This document shows, one piece after another, positions 27,408 through 36,951 of a DNA stretch of 62,540 bases. Position 1 is the stretch's first letter, and each line of letters starts with the position of its first letter. Both the position numbers and the translations under genes were made by a program. The notes under the pieces are model-generated. The model saw nothing but the letters and a program-made list of their open reading frames with translations. It was not told the origin of the DNA and ran no database searches. This DNA comes from UBA685 sp049890215 (lineage in GTDB: Bacteria; Pseudomonadota; Alphaproteobacteria; Puniceispirillales; Puniceispirillaceae), in NCBI GenBank assembly GCA_049890215.1, contig JBMHBX010000057.1, positions 1 through 62,540 of the forward strand. The letters are read 5' to 3'.

Positions 27408-28379
27408 ATGCTGACAAAATTCACATCACAATCAACAAAATTAGCCGCCAAGGCACTGGCTGATGGCTTGCTTGTCAGTTTTCCCACTGAGACAGTCTAT
27501 GGTCTTGGCGCTGATGCGACCAATGATAAGGCAGTGGCGCGGATTTATGAAGCCAAAGGGCGCCCGTCTTTCAACCCATTGATCGCGCACGTTTGCGATG
27601 TGACACAAGCACAGGAAATCGGGCAATTTACAGATATTGCATATCAGTTAGCACACCATTTTTGGCCGGGGGCATTAAGTCTGGTGGTGTCACTTCAGCC
27701 TGAGTGCCGAATTTCAAAATTGGTCACAGCGGGCCTTGATACCATTGCATTACGCCTGCCGGCCCCTTACAAGGTGCGCCAGCTTATCAAAGAGGCAGGT
27801 GTGCCGGTTGCAGCGCCATCTGCCAATCGTTCTGGCAGAATAAGCCCCACACTTGCAAGCCATGTGGTGCAGGATTTGGGAGATGGTTGTGCCTTTATCC
27901 TTGATGATGGCGCTTGTGAAGCAGGTCTTGAATCAACCATTATTGATTGCACCGGAAAACAGGCTGTCATATTACGCCCCGGCCCTGTGACCGCTGAGAT
28001 GATACGATCTGCCTGCCCTGATATTGAGGTCAATGACGTCTTTATGGTCAATGATGAGGCGCCAAATGCACCGGGACAGCTAACCAGTCATTATGCGCCA
28101 TCTAAGCCTGTCAGACTGCATGTCACGCGCCCTGAGAGAGATGAGATTTATATCGGATTTGGCAAGATGGATGTTGCCTCAGACTTTAATTTATCACCAT
28201 CAGGAGATTTGATTGAGGCTGCGGCAAATTTATTTGCCATGCTTCATGAGGCAGATAAGACGCAACGCAAACGCATTGCCATTGCCCCCATAAGACGAGA
28301 TGGCATTGGCGCTGCGATTCATGATAGGCTGATGAGAGCGGCAGCGGATAGCCTGCTGCCTCGTGATGACAATCTTTAA
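27408..28379 (+). CDS. tsaC: L-threonylcarbamoyladenylate synthase (TsaC/Sua5, long form)
   Basis: It makes threonylcarbamoyl-AMP for the t6A37 modification of ANN-decoding tRNAs. At 323 residues it is the Sua5 long form: a YrdC domain (about 1-200; SFPTETVYGLGADA, KGRPSFNPL, PSANRSGRISPT) plus a C-terminal Sua5 domain joined by PGQLTSHYAPSKP near 223-235. The ribosome site is weak. The FAD-linked dehydrogenase gene follows after 31 bases, in which CTTTAAGTTA occurs twice (28374 and 28387). Confidence 0.95.
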   Translation: MLTKFTSQSTKLAAKALADGLLVSFPTETVYGLGADATNDKAVARIYEAKGRPSFNPLIAHVCDVTQAQEIGQFTDIAYQLAHHFWPGALSLVVSLQPECRISKLVTAGLDTIALRLPAPYKVRQLIKEAGVPVAAPSANRSGRISPTLASHVVQDLGDGCAFILDDGACEAGLESTIIDCTGKQAVILRPGPVTAEMIRSACPDIEVNDVFMVNDEAPNAPGQLTSHYAPSKPVRLHVTRPERDEIYIGFGKMDVASDFNLSPSGDLIEAAANLFAMLHEADKTQRKRIAIAPIRRDGIGAAIHDRLMRAAADSLLPRDDNL

Positions 28380-28410
28380 GTTATGGCTTTAAGTTAGGGT
28401 TCGTATTGTA

Positions 28411-29841
28411 ATGATGATCATTGATTTATTTACTAAATGCCTTGGGGCAAAAAATATCATTACTGACAAAGAGGCTATGAGCCCTTTTTTAGAAGATTGG
28501 CGCGGCAATCACAGAGGTGAGGCTGCGGCGATTTTATTGCCAAATTCAACACAAGATGTCTCAGAAATAATGAAACTGGCTGAGGCGCATGAGGTTTATA
28601 TCGTGCCTCAAGGTGGTAATACGGGCCTTGTGGGCGGCGGTATACCAGATACAAGCGGCAAGATGTTTGTGTTGTCACTGGCACGCATGAATAAGGTACG
28701 CTCTTTTTCTGAAGATAACCGGTCTATGACAGTAGAGGCAGGTTGTATTTTGCAGGATTTGCATGAATTGGCAGATAGTCATGATCTGTATTTTCCTTTG
28801 AATCTCGCCGCAAAAGGAAGTTGTTCTATTGGTGGCAATTTATCCACAAATGCGGGTGGCATTAATGTGCTTCGCTATGGCAATACTAGAGATTTATGTC
28901 TTGGCCTTGAAGTAGTGTTAATGGGGGGGAAGGTTATGAATCTTTTGACCTCTTTGCGCAAAGATAATACAGGCTATGACCTCAAACAGCTATTCATTGG
29001 CGGTGAAGGAACATTGGGGATCATCACAGCGGCCTCTTTGAAATTATTTCCCAAGCCAAAGGCAAGAGCCACAGCCATTGCCGCCATCAAAGACCCGCAA
29101 TCAGGCGTGTCATTATTATCATCACTGAAAAAGGCAACAGGCGATTTGGTCGAGGCGTTCGAGATCATGCCTCATGATATTTTTGCCATTGTTGAAAAAC
29201 AATTTCCGAACCTGCCCTGCCCTATTCAGCCTATCCCTCAGATGTCGATTTTGATGGAGATTGCCTCATCAGACCCGTTACTGGCTGAGATGAGAGATGA
29301 CGGCACTGTGCCTATTATTGAAAAGCTTGAGATGTTTTTGGCAGAGGAATTTGAAAAAGAACAAGTTCTGGATGCTGTCATCGCGCAGAATGAGACACAA
29401 AGACAGGCTATGTGGGATATCAGAGAAAATGCGCCTGAATCGACCAAAAGAGAATCATGGCCTGTGAATACCGATATCTCTGTTGCTTTATCAGATATTG
29501 GCCGGTTTTATGAGCTTGCCACGCAAAATGTACAAGAGATTGACCCTGATGTCCGCATTTGCGGCTATGGGCATTTAGGTGATGGTAATATCCATTTTAA
29601 TCTGGTGGAAAAAGAAGGTGGTGATCCAGGCTGGTCTCAGAAAAGAGGCGCCATGTTTGATGCTGTTTATAAAGCGTTGTATGATTGCAATGGGTCAATT
29701 AGTGCAGAACATGGTATTGGCACCATGAAAGCAGAGCAGTTAAAGCTTGTCAAAGATCCGGTCGCTCTGGAGATGATGCATGCCATCAAGAAATCGCTTG
29801 ATCCAAAAGGCCTGTTAAATCCGGGCAAAATATTAAGCTGA
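28411..29841 (+). CDS. FAD-linked 2-hydroxyacid dehydrogenase (D-lactate / D-2-hydroxyglutarate dehydrogenase-like)
   Basis: A 476-residue oxidoreductase of the VAO/PCMH flavin family. The FAD-binding part holds PQGGNTGLVGGGIP near 71-84 and SIGGNLSTNAGG near 140-151. The C-terminal FAD-oxidase domain has GYGHLGDGNIHFN near 388-400, with probable metal/substrate histidines, and ends AEHGIGTMKAEQLK...LNPGKIL. Without a structure-based test D-lactate, D-2-hydroxyglutarate and glycolate cannot be told apart. It forms a pair with the DUF924 gene 20 bases downstream. Confidence 0.88.
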   Translation: MMIIDLFTKCLGAKNIITDKEAMSPFLEDWRGNHRGEAAAILLPNSTQDVSEIMKLAEAHEVYIVPQGGNTGLVGGGIPDTSGKMFVLSLARMNKVRSFSEDNRSMTVEAGCILQDLHELADSHDLYFPLNLAAKGSCSIGGNLSTNAGGINVLRYGNTRDLCLGLEVVLMGGKVMNLLTSLRKDNTGYDLKQLFIGGEGTLGIITAASLKLFPKPKARATAIAAIKDPQSGVSLLSSLKKATGDLVEAFEIMPHDIFAIVEKQFPNLPCPIQPIPQMSILMEIASSDPLLAEMRDDGTVPIIEKLEMFLAEEFEKEQVLDAVIAQNETQRQAMWDIRENAPESTKRESWPVNTDISVALSDIGRFYELATQNVQEIDPDVRICGYGHLGDGNIHFNLVEKEGGDPGWSQKRGAMFDAVYKALYDCNGSISAEHGIGTMKAEQLKLVKDPVALEMMHAIKKSLDPKGLLNPGKILS

Positions 29842-29861
29842 CTGAAAAAGGATCTTTGACC

Positions 29862-30410
29862 ATGAAAGATGTCTATATACCCCAGATATTGACTTTCTGG
29901 TTTTCAGAAATTGAACCAAAGCAATGGTTTACAAAAAGTGATGCATTTGATCAGTCCCTCACAGAAAAATTTGGCCCTTTGGTGGCAGATGCGTTAGGCG
30001 GGCGTCTTGACGGATGGGCAAAAGACAAAGACGGGTCTTTGGCGCTTATCCTGCTTCTTGATCAGATGACCCGCAATATTCACAGAGGCACGCCGCTTTC
30101 TTTTGCCGGAGATGAGATGGCGCTTGCCATAGCGCTTCGCGCCATTGATAAAGGGTTTTTAGAAGATGGCAAAGGGCCGCGTAATTTATTTATGCTGATG
30201 CCGTTAATGCATAGTGAGGATATCTCTATCCATCACAAGGCCCTGCCCCTTTTCACTGAACATGCACCTGAGATGAGCCTGAAATCCCTTGGTGAGCATA
30301 CAGCTATCATTGCGCGTTTTGGCCATTATCCTCATCGAAATGAGATATTAGGAAGACCGTCTACTGATGAAGAAATCGCCTTTTTGAAAGAGCCGGGATC
30401 ATCTTTTTAA
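29862..30410 (+). CDS. DUF924 family protein
   Basis: A 182-residue protein from ATG 29862 (MKDVYIPQILTFWFSEIEP), with AAAAAGGA upstream; a TTG two codons earlier is possible. The family signature is clear: FWF...PKQWF, LALILLLDQMTRNIHRGTP near 62-80, the FLMLMP-like NLFMLMPLMHSEDI, and the end HNxRF-like RFGHYPHRNEILGRPST. DUF924 is predicted to be an all-helical TPR-like fold of unknown function. Its 3' end overlaps the opposing glycosyltransferase gene by 12 bases. Confidence 0.85.
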   Translation: MKDVYIPQILTFWFSEIEPKQWFTKSDAFDQSLTEKFGPLVADALGGRLDGWAKDKDGSLALILLLDQMTRNIHRGTPLSFAGDEMALAIALRAIDKGFLEDGKGPRNLFMLMPLMHSEDISIHHKALPLFTEHAPEMSLKSLGEHTAIIARFGHYPHRNEILGRPSTDEEIAFLKEPGSSF

Positions 30411-31307
30411 GCTGTGATAGAGATCTGTTGCACTCAGTTCAGATAAATCATCGGCTTTGAGATAGGTTGCTTTGGGGCCATGTGGCGCTGACATATCAGG
30501 ATTTGTATCAGGGCCCATCACCATCATGGTTGGCGCCCCTGTTTTGGCCGCCAAAAAGACAGGGCCGCTATCATTGCCAATACAATAGGCGGCGCCGGCG
30601 CATAATGACGCCAATGTGGGCAGGTCTGTCCTGCCGCACAGATTGATCACAAAATCATGCGCTGATGAAATGATATGGCAGGCCTGTTCATCATGTTTGG
30701 TGCCAACCACCACTGGCACAAGGCCGTCTTTATGAAGCTTATCTGCCAGATCTGCATAATGACTGGCAGGCCATTTTTTGGACGGTTTTGCCGGTGAACA
30801 GCCCGGCATAAGGACAGCATAAGAAGATCGCAGGTCAAAGGCGTTAAGAGTATCAGCGCCAAGAAAGGATAAATCAGCCTGCACTGATTTGCCGCCAAGA
30901 GTCAGAACAGGTGATAACATACGATCACGATTGTTAACTTTGGTAAAATCAGGATAGGGATCCGAGCAGCCACGAGCGGTGCCAAACCATCTGGTGCCTT
31001 TGGGGACAAGCCATTTGTGATAGCGCTCTGTTCTGGATGAGCATTGCATATCAATCACAATATCAAGATTGCGGGAAAACATCTGAGAGACACTGCGCAA
31101 ATGAGATATCTGCCAGAATTTGGCCCTGTGATCGATTAAGATGTCATCAAAATAAGGCATTTTGTCCATAAAAGGAGCAAAAGCAGGTGTGGTTAAGACC
31201 TGAATATGTGCAGCGGGAAATGTGGCACGAAGGCTTGCGAATGCATCCAGACCCTGAATGATATCGCCAAGCGCGCCATGCTTTATGACCATAATATTCG
31301 ATATCAT
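30399..31307 (-). CDS. Glycosyltransferase family 9 (heptosyltransferase-like)
   Basis: A GT-B enzyme of 302 residues, of the family that adds heptose to LPS inner core. Seen: IKHGALGDIIQGLDAFASLR at 8-27, the C-terminal nucleotide-sugar site MPGCSPAKPSKKWPASHYADL near 166-186, then LCGRTDLPTLASLCAGAAYCIGNDSGPVFLAA, and the end MGPDTNPDMSAP. The donor could be ADP-heptose, supplied by HldE at 43-44.5 kb, but that link is inference. It is divergent from a GT4 gene, with 160 bases between them. Confidence 0.88.
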   Translation of the reverse strand: MISNIMVIKHGALGDIIQGLDAFASLRATFPAAHIQVLTTPAFAPFMDKMPYFDDILIDHRAKFWQISHLRSVSQMFSRNLDIVIDMQCSSRTERYHKWLVPKGTRWFGTARGCSDPYPDFTKVNNRDRMLSPVLTLGGKSVQADLSFLGADTLNAFDLRSSYAVLMPGCSPAKPSKKWPASHYADLADKLHKDGLVPVVVGTKHDEQACHIISSAHDFVINLCGRTDLPTLASLCAGAAYCIGNDSGPVFLAAKTGAPTMMVMGPDTNPDMSAPHGPKATYLKADDLSELSATDLYHSLKR

Positions 31308-31467
31308 AACAGATTATGCCCTAATCTTTGTGACACTTGTCACTTTCTTTACAACATTGCTTGCGCCCTATATACCAAATTGAATGCTGTTGCGCTATGA
31401 CCGGTGTGAAAAGATGTGGTTATAGCAAATGATAGCGCCTGATTTGTTAGATTTGTGAGCTTTATCA

Positions 31468-32589
31468 ATGTCGCATGATGACGTGACAGAAATTGACGCA
31501 ATACTGCCTCATAAAGAGCGTTTTACAGCCCTGAACGGGGGCGCGGTCTCTTCGGTGGTTTATGAGCTTGCCCGTCATGACAGGCAACCAGAAAGCCAGA
31601 AAATAGGTGTGTTTGGCAGCCCTGTAGATACCCCAAAAGAGGCTGTTCATTTTACAGCATTACAGGCAAAACCGCGTTTTTGGCAATCTCGCAATCTCGC
31701 ATTTGCCAAAGCCTATCTTGCCCATTTATCAGATACCGGGCGCCGGCCCTGCCTTGTCGAGGTTCATGGACGACCGCAAGTGGCACTTGCCATTGCAAAG
31801 GCACGCCCTGATATGCGTGTTGTGTTATATCTTCACAATGATCCGCGTATGATAAGAGGCGCCAAAACCATCAAAGACAGACAAATTTTAGCACAACATC
31901 TTTGCGCCATTATTTCCATTACAGATTATGTCAAAAGCTGTTTTCTGGATGGTTTAGGAGATGAAGGCGCTTATCAGGCACGTCATTTTGTGAATTTGCT
32001 TGGTGTTGAGAGGCTGATAAGCGCACCTCTGCAAAAACAAAAAACAATTTTTATGGCAGGGCGCATGGTGCCTGAAAAAGGCTTTTTAGAAGCGTGTCAG
32101 GGCGCGGTATCTGTCTTGCAGGATCATCCTGACTGGCAGATATCTGTTGCAGGTGGCAAATATTTTGCCAAAGGCGCCGCCTCACCTTATGAAAAGGCTG
32201 TCAAAGACGCACTGGCGCCTCTTGGCAGGCAGGCGCAGATACATGGCCATCTGCCACTTTCTGATATCAGAGACAGGCAGGCACGCGCTGAAATATGTGT
32301 CGTGCCCTCTTTATGGCAGGAGCCTGGTGGGCTGACGGTGCTGGAAGCTTTGGCGGCGGCAAGTGCGCTGATTACGACTGCCAATGGTGGTATCCCTGAA
32401 TTTGCCAATGGACGCGCGCTGATGGTCACTGACCAGTCTGCCGGTGGGTTTGGCAAGGCAATGAGATCCCTAATCGAAGATGAAAGCGCACGCCAGAAAT
32501 TGCAAAAAACAGCTTTTGCAGATTTTCCTTTTACCTCTGAGAGAATGCGCCTTGAGGCAATGCGCATAAGAGATGAGATCTTAAGATAA
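31468..32589 (+). CDS. Glycosyltransferase family 4
   Basis: A 373-residue GT-B glycosyltransferase. The acceptor half begins with ALNGGAVSSVVYELAR. The donor half carries IFMAGRMVPEKGFLEACQG near 193-211, the HGHLPLSDI strand and the EX7E-type region EICVVPSLWQEPGGLTVLEALAAASALITTANGGIPEF. It probably adds a sugar to LPS or another envelope glycan, given the GT9 gene divergently upstream and lptD downstream. No Shine-Dalgarno is obvious before the ATG. Confidence 0.87.
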   Translation: MSHDDVTEIDAILPHKERFTALNGGAVSSVVYELARHDRQPESQKIGVFGSPVDTPKEAVHFTALQAKPRFWQSRNLAFAKAYLAHLSDTGRRPCLVEVHGRPQVALAIAKARPDMRVVLYLHNDPRMIRGAKTIKDRQILAQHLCAIISITDYVKSCFLDGLGDEGAYQARHFVNLLGVERLISAPLQKQKTIFMAGRMVPEKGFLEACQGAVSVLQDHPDWQISVAGGKYFAKGAASPYEKAVKDALAPLGRQAQIHGHLPLSDIRDRQARAEICVVPSLWQEPGGLTVLEALAAASALITTANGGIPEFANGRALMVTDQSAGGFGKAMRSLIEDESARQKLQKTAFADFPFTSERMRLEAMRIRDEILR

Positions 32590-32608
32590 AAAACGCTCTT
32601 TTTGCGTG

Positions 32609-32617
32609 TGGTATAAT
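32609..32617 (+). promoter_or_regulatory. Extended -10 promoter element for lptD
   Basis: TGGTATAAT is a perfect extended -10 (TGnTATAAT) 20 bases after the GT4 stop and about 94 bases before the proposed lptD start. No convincing -35 lies 17 bases upstream, as expected for extended -10 promoters. It suggests lptD can be transcribed apart from the GT4 gene. Confidence 0.5.
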
Positions 32618-32710
32618 TTACAATTGGTTCAGGAAAATGATAAGCTTTACCTGCAGGCTTTTCAGCTTGTTATGCTTCAGCTTGTTTTTATGATTGCAAG
32701 ATTTTTGTTT

Positions 32711-34873
32711 ATGTCTCACCTCTGGTTCTATTATCACAGCTTTACCCGCCTATTATGGGTATGTGTCTTTTGTATCTTTGCCGCAAGCGCTGCCTATGCG
32801 CAAACAGCCCCTGTGAATTTTGAAGCTGATAAGGTGGAAACCAATCAGGATACAGGGATCTTAACAGCATCAGGTAATGTCATTCTCATTCAGGATGGCA
32901 ATGAGCTGCGCGCTGATAAAGTGGAATATGACCGCAAAACAGAACGCGCCACTGCCACTGGCCATGTCATCTATAAAACAGCTGACGGCGCTATGCATAT
33001 GAGTGATTATCTTGATTTGAGTGATAATTTTAAGAAGGTCTTTGCTGAGCCTATGATCTCGCAATTATCTGATGGTTCGCGCTTTACCGCGGCGGTAACT
33101 CAAGGTGATTTCGATACAAAAATTGAAATGTCCAGCACAAGCTTTACGCCGTGTAATTGTGATTATGAGGCAGGCGAATCACCTATCTGGGATTTGCGCG
33201 CTACCAAAACAACGCATAATAAGCAGACAAGCACCATCATTCATGAAAATGTCCGTATGCATGTGCTTGGCCTGCCTGTCTTTTACCTGCCGGTTCTGGC
33301 CCATCCGGATGGCACTGTAAAGCGCCGTACAGGGTTTCTGGCACCATCTGTGACCTATTCTTCAGCAGAAGGGACAACGATCTCTACGCCCTATTATCAG
33401 ACCCTCGGGCCGTCTGCAGATGTGACTTTGCGCCCCTATAGCTTTCAGCATCGCGGGCGCGGCATTCACACGATTTACCGCGAAAAAACAGATTATTCTG
33501 ATTTAACCGCCAATATCTACACAGCTGATGTGGCCACCTATAAAAAACAAAGAGAGATGGTTGGCGCTATTGATGTGACCCATGAGACAGAAGTCGGAGA
33601 TGAGTGGCGCGTGAAAACCAATATCGTGCGCACCTCGCAAGATACCTTTTTGCGGCGCTATAAATTCAACCCGCGCTATGAGCTAAAGTCACAAATCAAG
33701 GCTGACCGTATTAAGAGTGACAGATATTATCTGGTTGAAGCTTCAGATCTTCAGGGGCTGCGGGCAAGTGATACACCTGATAAAGAGCCAACCATTTTAC
33801 CGCATATTTATTATGAAAGCTATCAGCCGGGATTTCGTGAAAATCAGACAATCCGCACAGAAGTCTCTGCGATACAGCTTGATAATGATCAGGGCCATGA
33901 ACTGGTGAGATGGTCAAGCGATATCAGTGTGCAAGAAGAATACCAGCTTTATGATGGCACGCTTGATGCTGAGATTGGGGTCATGTCGAGTTTATATGAC
34001 ATTCATAAAAAGACTGATCCCGGCGATCATGATGGTGAAATCGGACAGGCAAACCCTTATTTATCATTTGATTGGCGTGCGCCTGTTGCCGCCATCTCTG
34101 ATAATGGTGTTGTCATTTTAGAGCCGCGTGCAAAATTCACCCATATAGATGGCGCAGACAGAACACAAGAACTGCCAAACCGTGATTCTGCTGACTTCCG
34201 CCTTGATGAGGCCAATTTATTCCTGACACATCGCCATCAGGGTAAAGATTTTGTCCTGCCCGGCACGAGAGCTGATATCGGGGTCAGCGCTTTGGCAGAT
34301 GATACGATTTTTGGTGAAATTAATGCCTTTGGCGGCATTTCGCGCAGGCTTGCCGGTGATACCACAGCTGGCCTTACCACAGGCAATAACCGCAATTATT
34401 CAGATTATGTTGCCAGCTTGTCAATTCAGCCGTCAAATGATTTGACCATCAGCTGGTCAGGGCGCGCTGATTCAAATGATTATGAATTAAATGAATCACG
34501 CACAAATCTTGACTGGCGCTATCAGTCCACCACTTTGAATGTTGAACATGCGCAATTATCTAAAGCGCATTTCAGCTCTTCCACATCAGACAGAGAAGCC
34601 CTGTCAGTAAAAATTCAGCAATCCTTTCCAGATGGCTGGGTAGGTAAAGCAAGCCAGAATTGGGATTTATCCAATGGCAAGACACGGCGTGATAAAACGC
34701 GTTTCACACTGGCATGGACTGGTGGGTTTCAAAATTGTCTGACTTTATCACTTGATTATCAGCGCGATTCAACAGCTGACCGTGATATCCCGCGTAAAGA
34801 TGAAATCTTCCTTGTACTTAATTTCAAATATCTGGGCGCAATCAGCCAGTCAGATTTCCAAAAAGATAAATAG
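32711..34873 (+). CDS. lptD: LPS-assembly outer-membrane protein LptD
   Basis: The outer-membrane beta-barrel that inserts lipopolysaccharide into the outer leaflet. About 720 residues from ATG 32711 (MSHLWFYYHSFTRLLW), which gives a signal peptide ending ...AAYAQ; the frame is open to 32606 and no start has a good ribosome site. The N-terminal OstA/LptA-like jellyroll (about 30-140) has VNFEADKV, GILTASGNVIL and ATGHVIYK. The barrel follows, with a CNCDYEAGESPIWDLRA segment typical of the family. Cysteines in the usual disulfide pairs are sparse (the CNC pair plus one late Cys). Confidence 0.93.
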   Translation: MSHLWFYYHSFTRLLWVCVFCIFAASAAYAQTAPVNFEADKVETNQDTGILTASGNVILIQDGNELRADKVEYDRKTERATATGHVIYKTADGAMHMSDYLDLSDNFKKVFAEPMISQLSDGSRFTAAVTQGDFDTKIEMSSTSFTPCNCDYEAGESPIWDLRATKTTHNKQTSTIIHENVRMHVLGLPVFYLPVLAHPDGTVKRRTGFLAPSVTYSSAEGTTISTPYYQTLGPSADVTLRPYSFQHRGRGIHTIYREKTDYSDLTANIYTADVATYKKQREMVGAIDVTHETEVGDEWRVKTNIVRTSQDTFLRRYKFNPRYELKSQIKADRIKSDRYYLVEASDLQGLRASDTPDKEPTILPHIYYESYQPGFRENQTIRTEVSAIQLDNDQGHELVRWSSDISVQEEYQLYDGTLDAEIGVMSSLYDIHKKTDPGDHDGEIGQANPYLSFDWRAPVAAISDNGVVILEPRAKFTHIDGADRTQELPNRDSADFRLDEANLFLTHRHQGKDFVLPGTRADIGVSALADDTIFGEINAFGGISRRLAGDTTAGLTTGNNRNYSDYVASLSIQPSNDLTISWSGRADSNDYELNESRTNLDWRYQSTTLNVEHAQLSKAHFSSSTSDREALSVKIQQSFPDGWVGKASQNWDLSNGKTRRDKTRFTLAWTGGFQNCLTLSLDYQRDSTADRDIPRKDEIFLVLNFKYLGAISQSDFQKDK

Positions 34874-34879
34874 CCAGAC

Positions 34880-35506
34880 TTAAATTGTAGCAACCATTAC
34901 AATTGCCACCGCGATAATAGAGCCGCCTGTTATGCGGTTCATAAGGCGTGCGCCTGATTCATCTTTGATCAGTCTGAACAGGCTGTCAGCGCCAAAGGCA
35001 TAAACAAGGCAACCACAAAACAGCATGACGCTTATGGTGATGACCACAATCAGACTATCAAGCAAGGTCAGGGTTGTCAGATCCATGAATTGCGGCAAGA
35101 AAGACAAATAGAAGACCATAACTTTGGGATTTGTGCCACTGATGGCGATACCGGCCGCCAGTGTTTGCCAGAGTGAATAGGAAATTTGTGGTTTCTGATC
35201 TTCGCCCTTATCTGAGATCCAGGGTTTTGCCACCCATTGTTGATAGCCAACATAGGTAAGGAAGGCCGCGCCAATCAGGCGCACATACACCATATAGGGC
35301 GCGATCGCATCAGAGGCAGTGTGCAATGAGGCCAGAACAGCGATTAAATAAATCAAATCACCCATCATCAGGCCAATGCCAAGCAAAAGGCCTGCCGCAA
35401 TGCCTTTGGCCAATGTGCGTGATAAGAGCGCCACAATGCCCGGCCCCGGGGTGACAACAAAGATAAAGGTCGCAATCGCAAGAGCGAGAACAGAAGTCAC
35501 ATCCAT
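34880..35506 (-). CDS. LysE/RhtB family amino-acid exporter
   Basis: A 208-residue inner-membrane exporter with six predicted hydrophobic segments. The family signature is PGPGIVALLSRTLAKGIAAGLLLGIGLMMGDLIY near 20-52, followed by a charged loop with KPWISDKGEDQKP and ISGTNPKVMVFYLSFLPQF near 124-142. The substrate, likely an amino acid or derivative, is not determinable. It converges on lptD with a six-base gap and lies downstream of the flavodoxin-like gene on the same strand. Confidence 0.92.
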   Translation of the reverse strand: MDVTSVLALAIATFIFVVTPGPGIVALLSRTLAKGIAAGLLLGIGLMMGDLIYLIAVLASLHTASDAIAPYMVYVRLIGAAFLTYVGYQQWVAKPWISDKGEDQKPQISYSLWQTLAAGIAISGTNPKVMVFYLSFLPQFMDLTTLTLLDSLIVVITISVMLFCGCLVYAFGADSLFRLIKDESGARLMNRITGGSIIAVAIVMVATI

Positions 35507-35584
35507 CGGGCACGTCTCATCAAGGTTACAGGGTAAGATACGTCTTTATTTGGGCCTTGTGATAGCCTGATATGGGGCTGTTGG

Positions 35585-36328
35585 CTAGCGATATTCCGGA
35601 TTTGGAAAATCAAACCGACAGCCGGCATCCCATTTTGATCTTTGATTGCCATGTGCGGGCACACCGCCGGCACGTTTCAATAACGCTGCCATATGCATCA
35701 TATTCCATGTCATAAAGGTCGTATTGCGATTTGTGAAATCATTGGTCAGGCCGCCTGAGCCTTCATCGAGATATGACGGGCCGGGTCCTGCCTCACCTAT
35801 CCAGCCGGCATCTGCCTGAGGCGGGATTGTATAACCAATATGCTGAAGCGCATAAAGCATCGACATAGAACAATGTTTTATCCCATCTTCATTGCCTGTG
35901 ATAAGACAACCACCAACTTTGCCATAGTAGGCATATTGACCTGAGGCATTCAGATCCCCTGAAGAGGCATATAGCCTTTCTATGACCTGTGTGCAGACAG
36001 ATGATTTTTCGCCAAGCCATATAGGCGTGCCAAGCACCAAAATATCGGCTGCCTCTACTTTTTTGTAAATCTGCGGCCAGTCATCTTTCGCAAAGCCATG
36101 CTCTGTCATATCAGGCCAGACACCCGGCGCCAGAGTGGCGTCTACCGGGCGCAGAATGTCGACTTGTACGCCTTTGCGGCGCATGATTTCGGCTGAGAGA
36201 TCAATAAGCCCGCTTGTGTGTAATAATTCTGGCGTGCGTTTGAGTGTGCAATTCAAAAATAAGGCACGTAGATCTGAAAAATCAAAATCGCCGGTCTCGC
36301 ATAATTCGATTTGTTTCGCTGATAGCAT
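35585..36328 (-). CDS. Flavodoxin-fold NAD(P)H-dependent FMN reductase
   Basis: A 247-residue protein of the NADPH-dependent FMN reductase / flavodoxin superfamily. After about 23 residues the fold starts with LRALFLNCTLKRTPELLHTSGLI, the FMN phosphate loop position. LVLGTPIWLGEKSSVCTQVIERL near 95-117 is the second flavin loop, and a YYGKVGGCLITGNEDGIKH strand-loop follows. It lacks iron-sulfur motifs. The substrate is unknown (quinone, azo or metal reduction are family options). GGGGG lies just before the start. Confidence 0.87.
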   Translation of the reverse strand: MLSAKQIELCETGDFDFSDLRALFLNCTLKRTPELLHTSGLIDLSAEIMRRKGVQVDILRPVDATLAPGVWPDMTEHGFAKDDWPQIYKKVEAADILVLGTPIWLGEKSSVCTQVIERLYASSGDLNASGQYAYYGKVGGCLITGNEDGIKHCSMSMLYALQHIGYTIPPQADAGWIGEAGPGPSYLDEGSGGLTNDFTNRNTTFMTWNMMHMAALLKRAGGVPAHGNQRSKWDAGCRFDFPNPEYR

Positions 36329-36417
36329 GATAGCCCCCTTTTTTCATCTTTATGTCAATGATGATGAGGGGATTCATATTTGAGATCAATGAAGGTTATA
36401 TCCGGCCAGAACAGGGG

Positions 36418-36687
36418 TTATTTTTGGCTCATATCGTAGATGATGAAGCCGTCCCCTGCTTCGTTTTTGACAAACTGATAAGCGGTATCTGCAAAATCTT
36501 CATCAAAACTTGCTTCAAATCCTTTGATTGTTTGGCCAATTTCGCTTTCTAAAAACAACCATGCGTCTCTGCCATATTCTTCAAGAGAGAGATCGTCACT
36601 GACATCATCTTCAAATTCGACAACCCCGCCTTCTGGTAACTCATCCTGCGGATTGTCATAATCGATATTGCGCACAAATATATTCAT
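36418..36687 (-). CDS. Small acidic hypothetical protein
   Basis: An 89-residue, strongly acidic protein (VVEFEDDVSDDLSLEEYG in the middle) with aromatic residues near the end (AYQFVKNEAGDGFIIYDM). It has no signal or membrane segment. I do not recognise the family; the composition would suit a cytosolic binding or regulatory protein, but that is speculation. A GC-rich AGGGCG lies before the ATG. Upstream are an exact 12-base tandem repeat, CTGCCTTTTGTT twice (36698-36721), and an 8-bp inverted repeat (36730-36750). Confidence 0.55.
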   Translation of the reverse strand: MNIFVRNIDYDNPQDELPEGGVVEFEDDVSDDLSLEEYGRDAWLFLESEIGQTIKGFEASFDEDFADTAYQFVKNEAGDGFIIYDMSQK

Positions 36688-36729
36688 CAGCTTCGCCCTG
36701 CCTTTTGTTCTGCCTTTTGTTCTATAAGG

Positions 36730-36750
36730 TGATGATTGTTGTAATCATCA
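36730..36750. promoter_or_regulatory. 8-bp perfect inverted repeat upstream of the acidic gene
   Basis: TGATGATT, loop GTTGT, AATCATCA. It lies 43 bases before the acidic protein's start and 200 bases past the PL9-type lyase stop. No U-tract follows on the minus strand, so it is a weak terminator candidate and could instead be an operator. Confidence 0.3.
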
Positions 36751-36951
36751 TAACGCATTCAGTCATAAAACAAAATTTCCTGGGTTTTTTAGGTGATTTG
36801 AGTGTTATAAGGGAGACCGTTTTTGATGAATTCAGGGATCTTGGGTGATGGTGCGGCGTCTTGTTCATGTAGAGCTGATCATTGAAGGCAGCGTTTTGCT
36901 TGCCAATCAGACCCAGAATATCATCCGGCTGAAACCATAAGGCAAAAGGGG

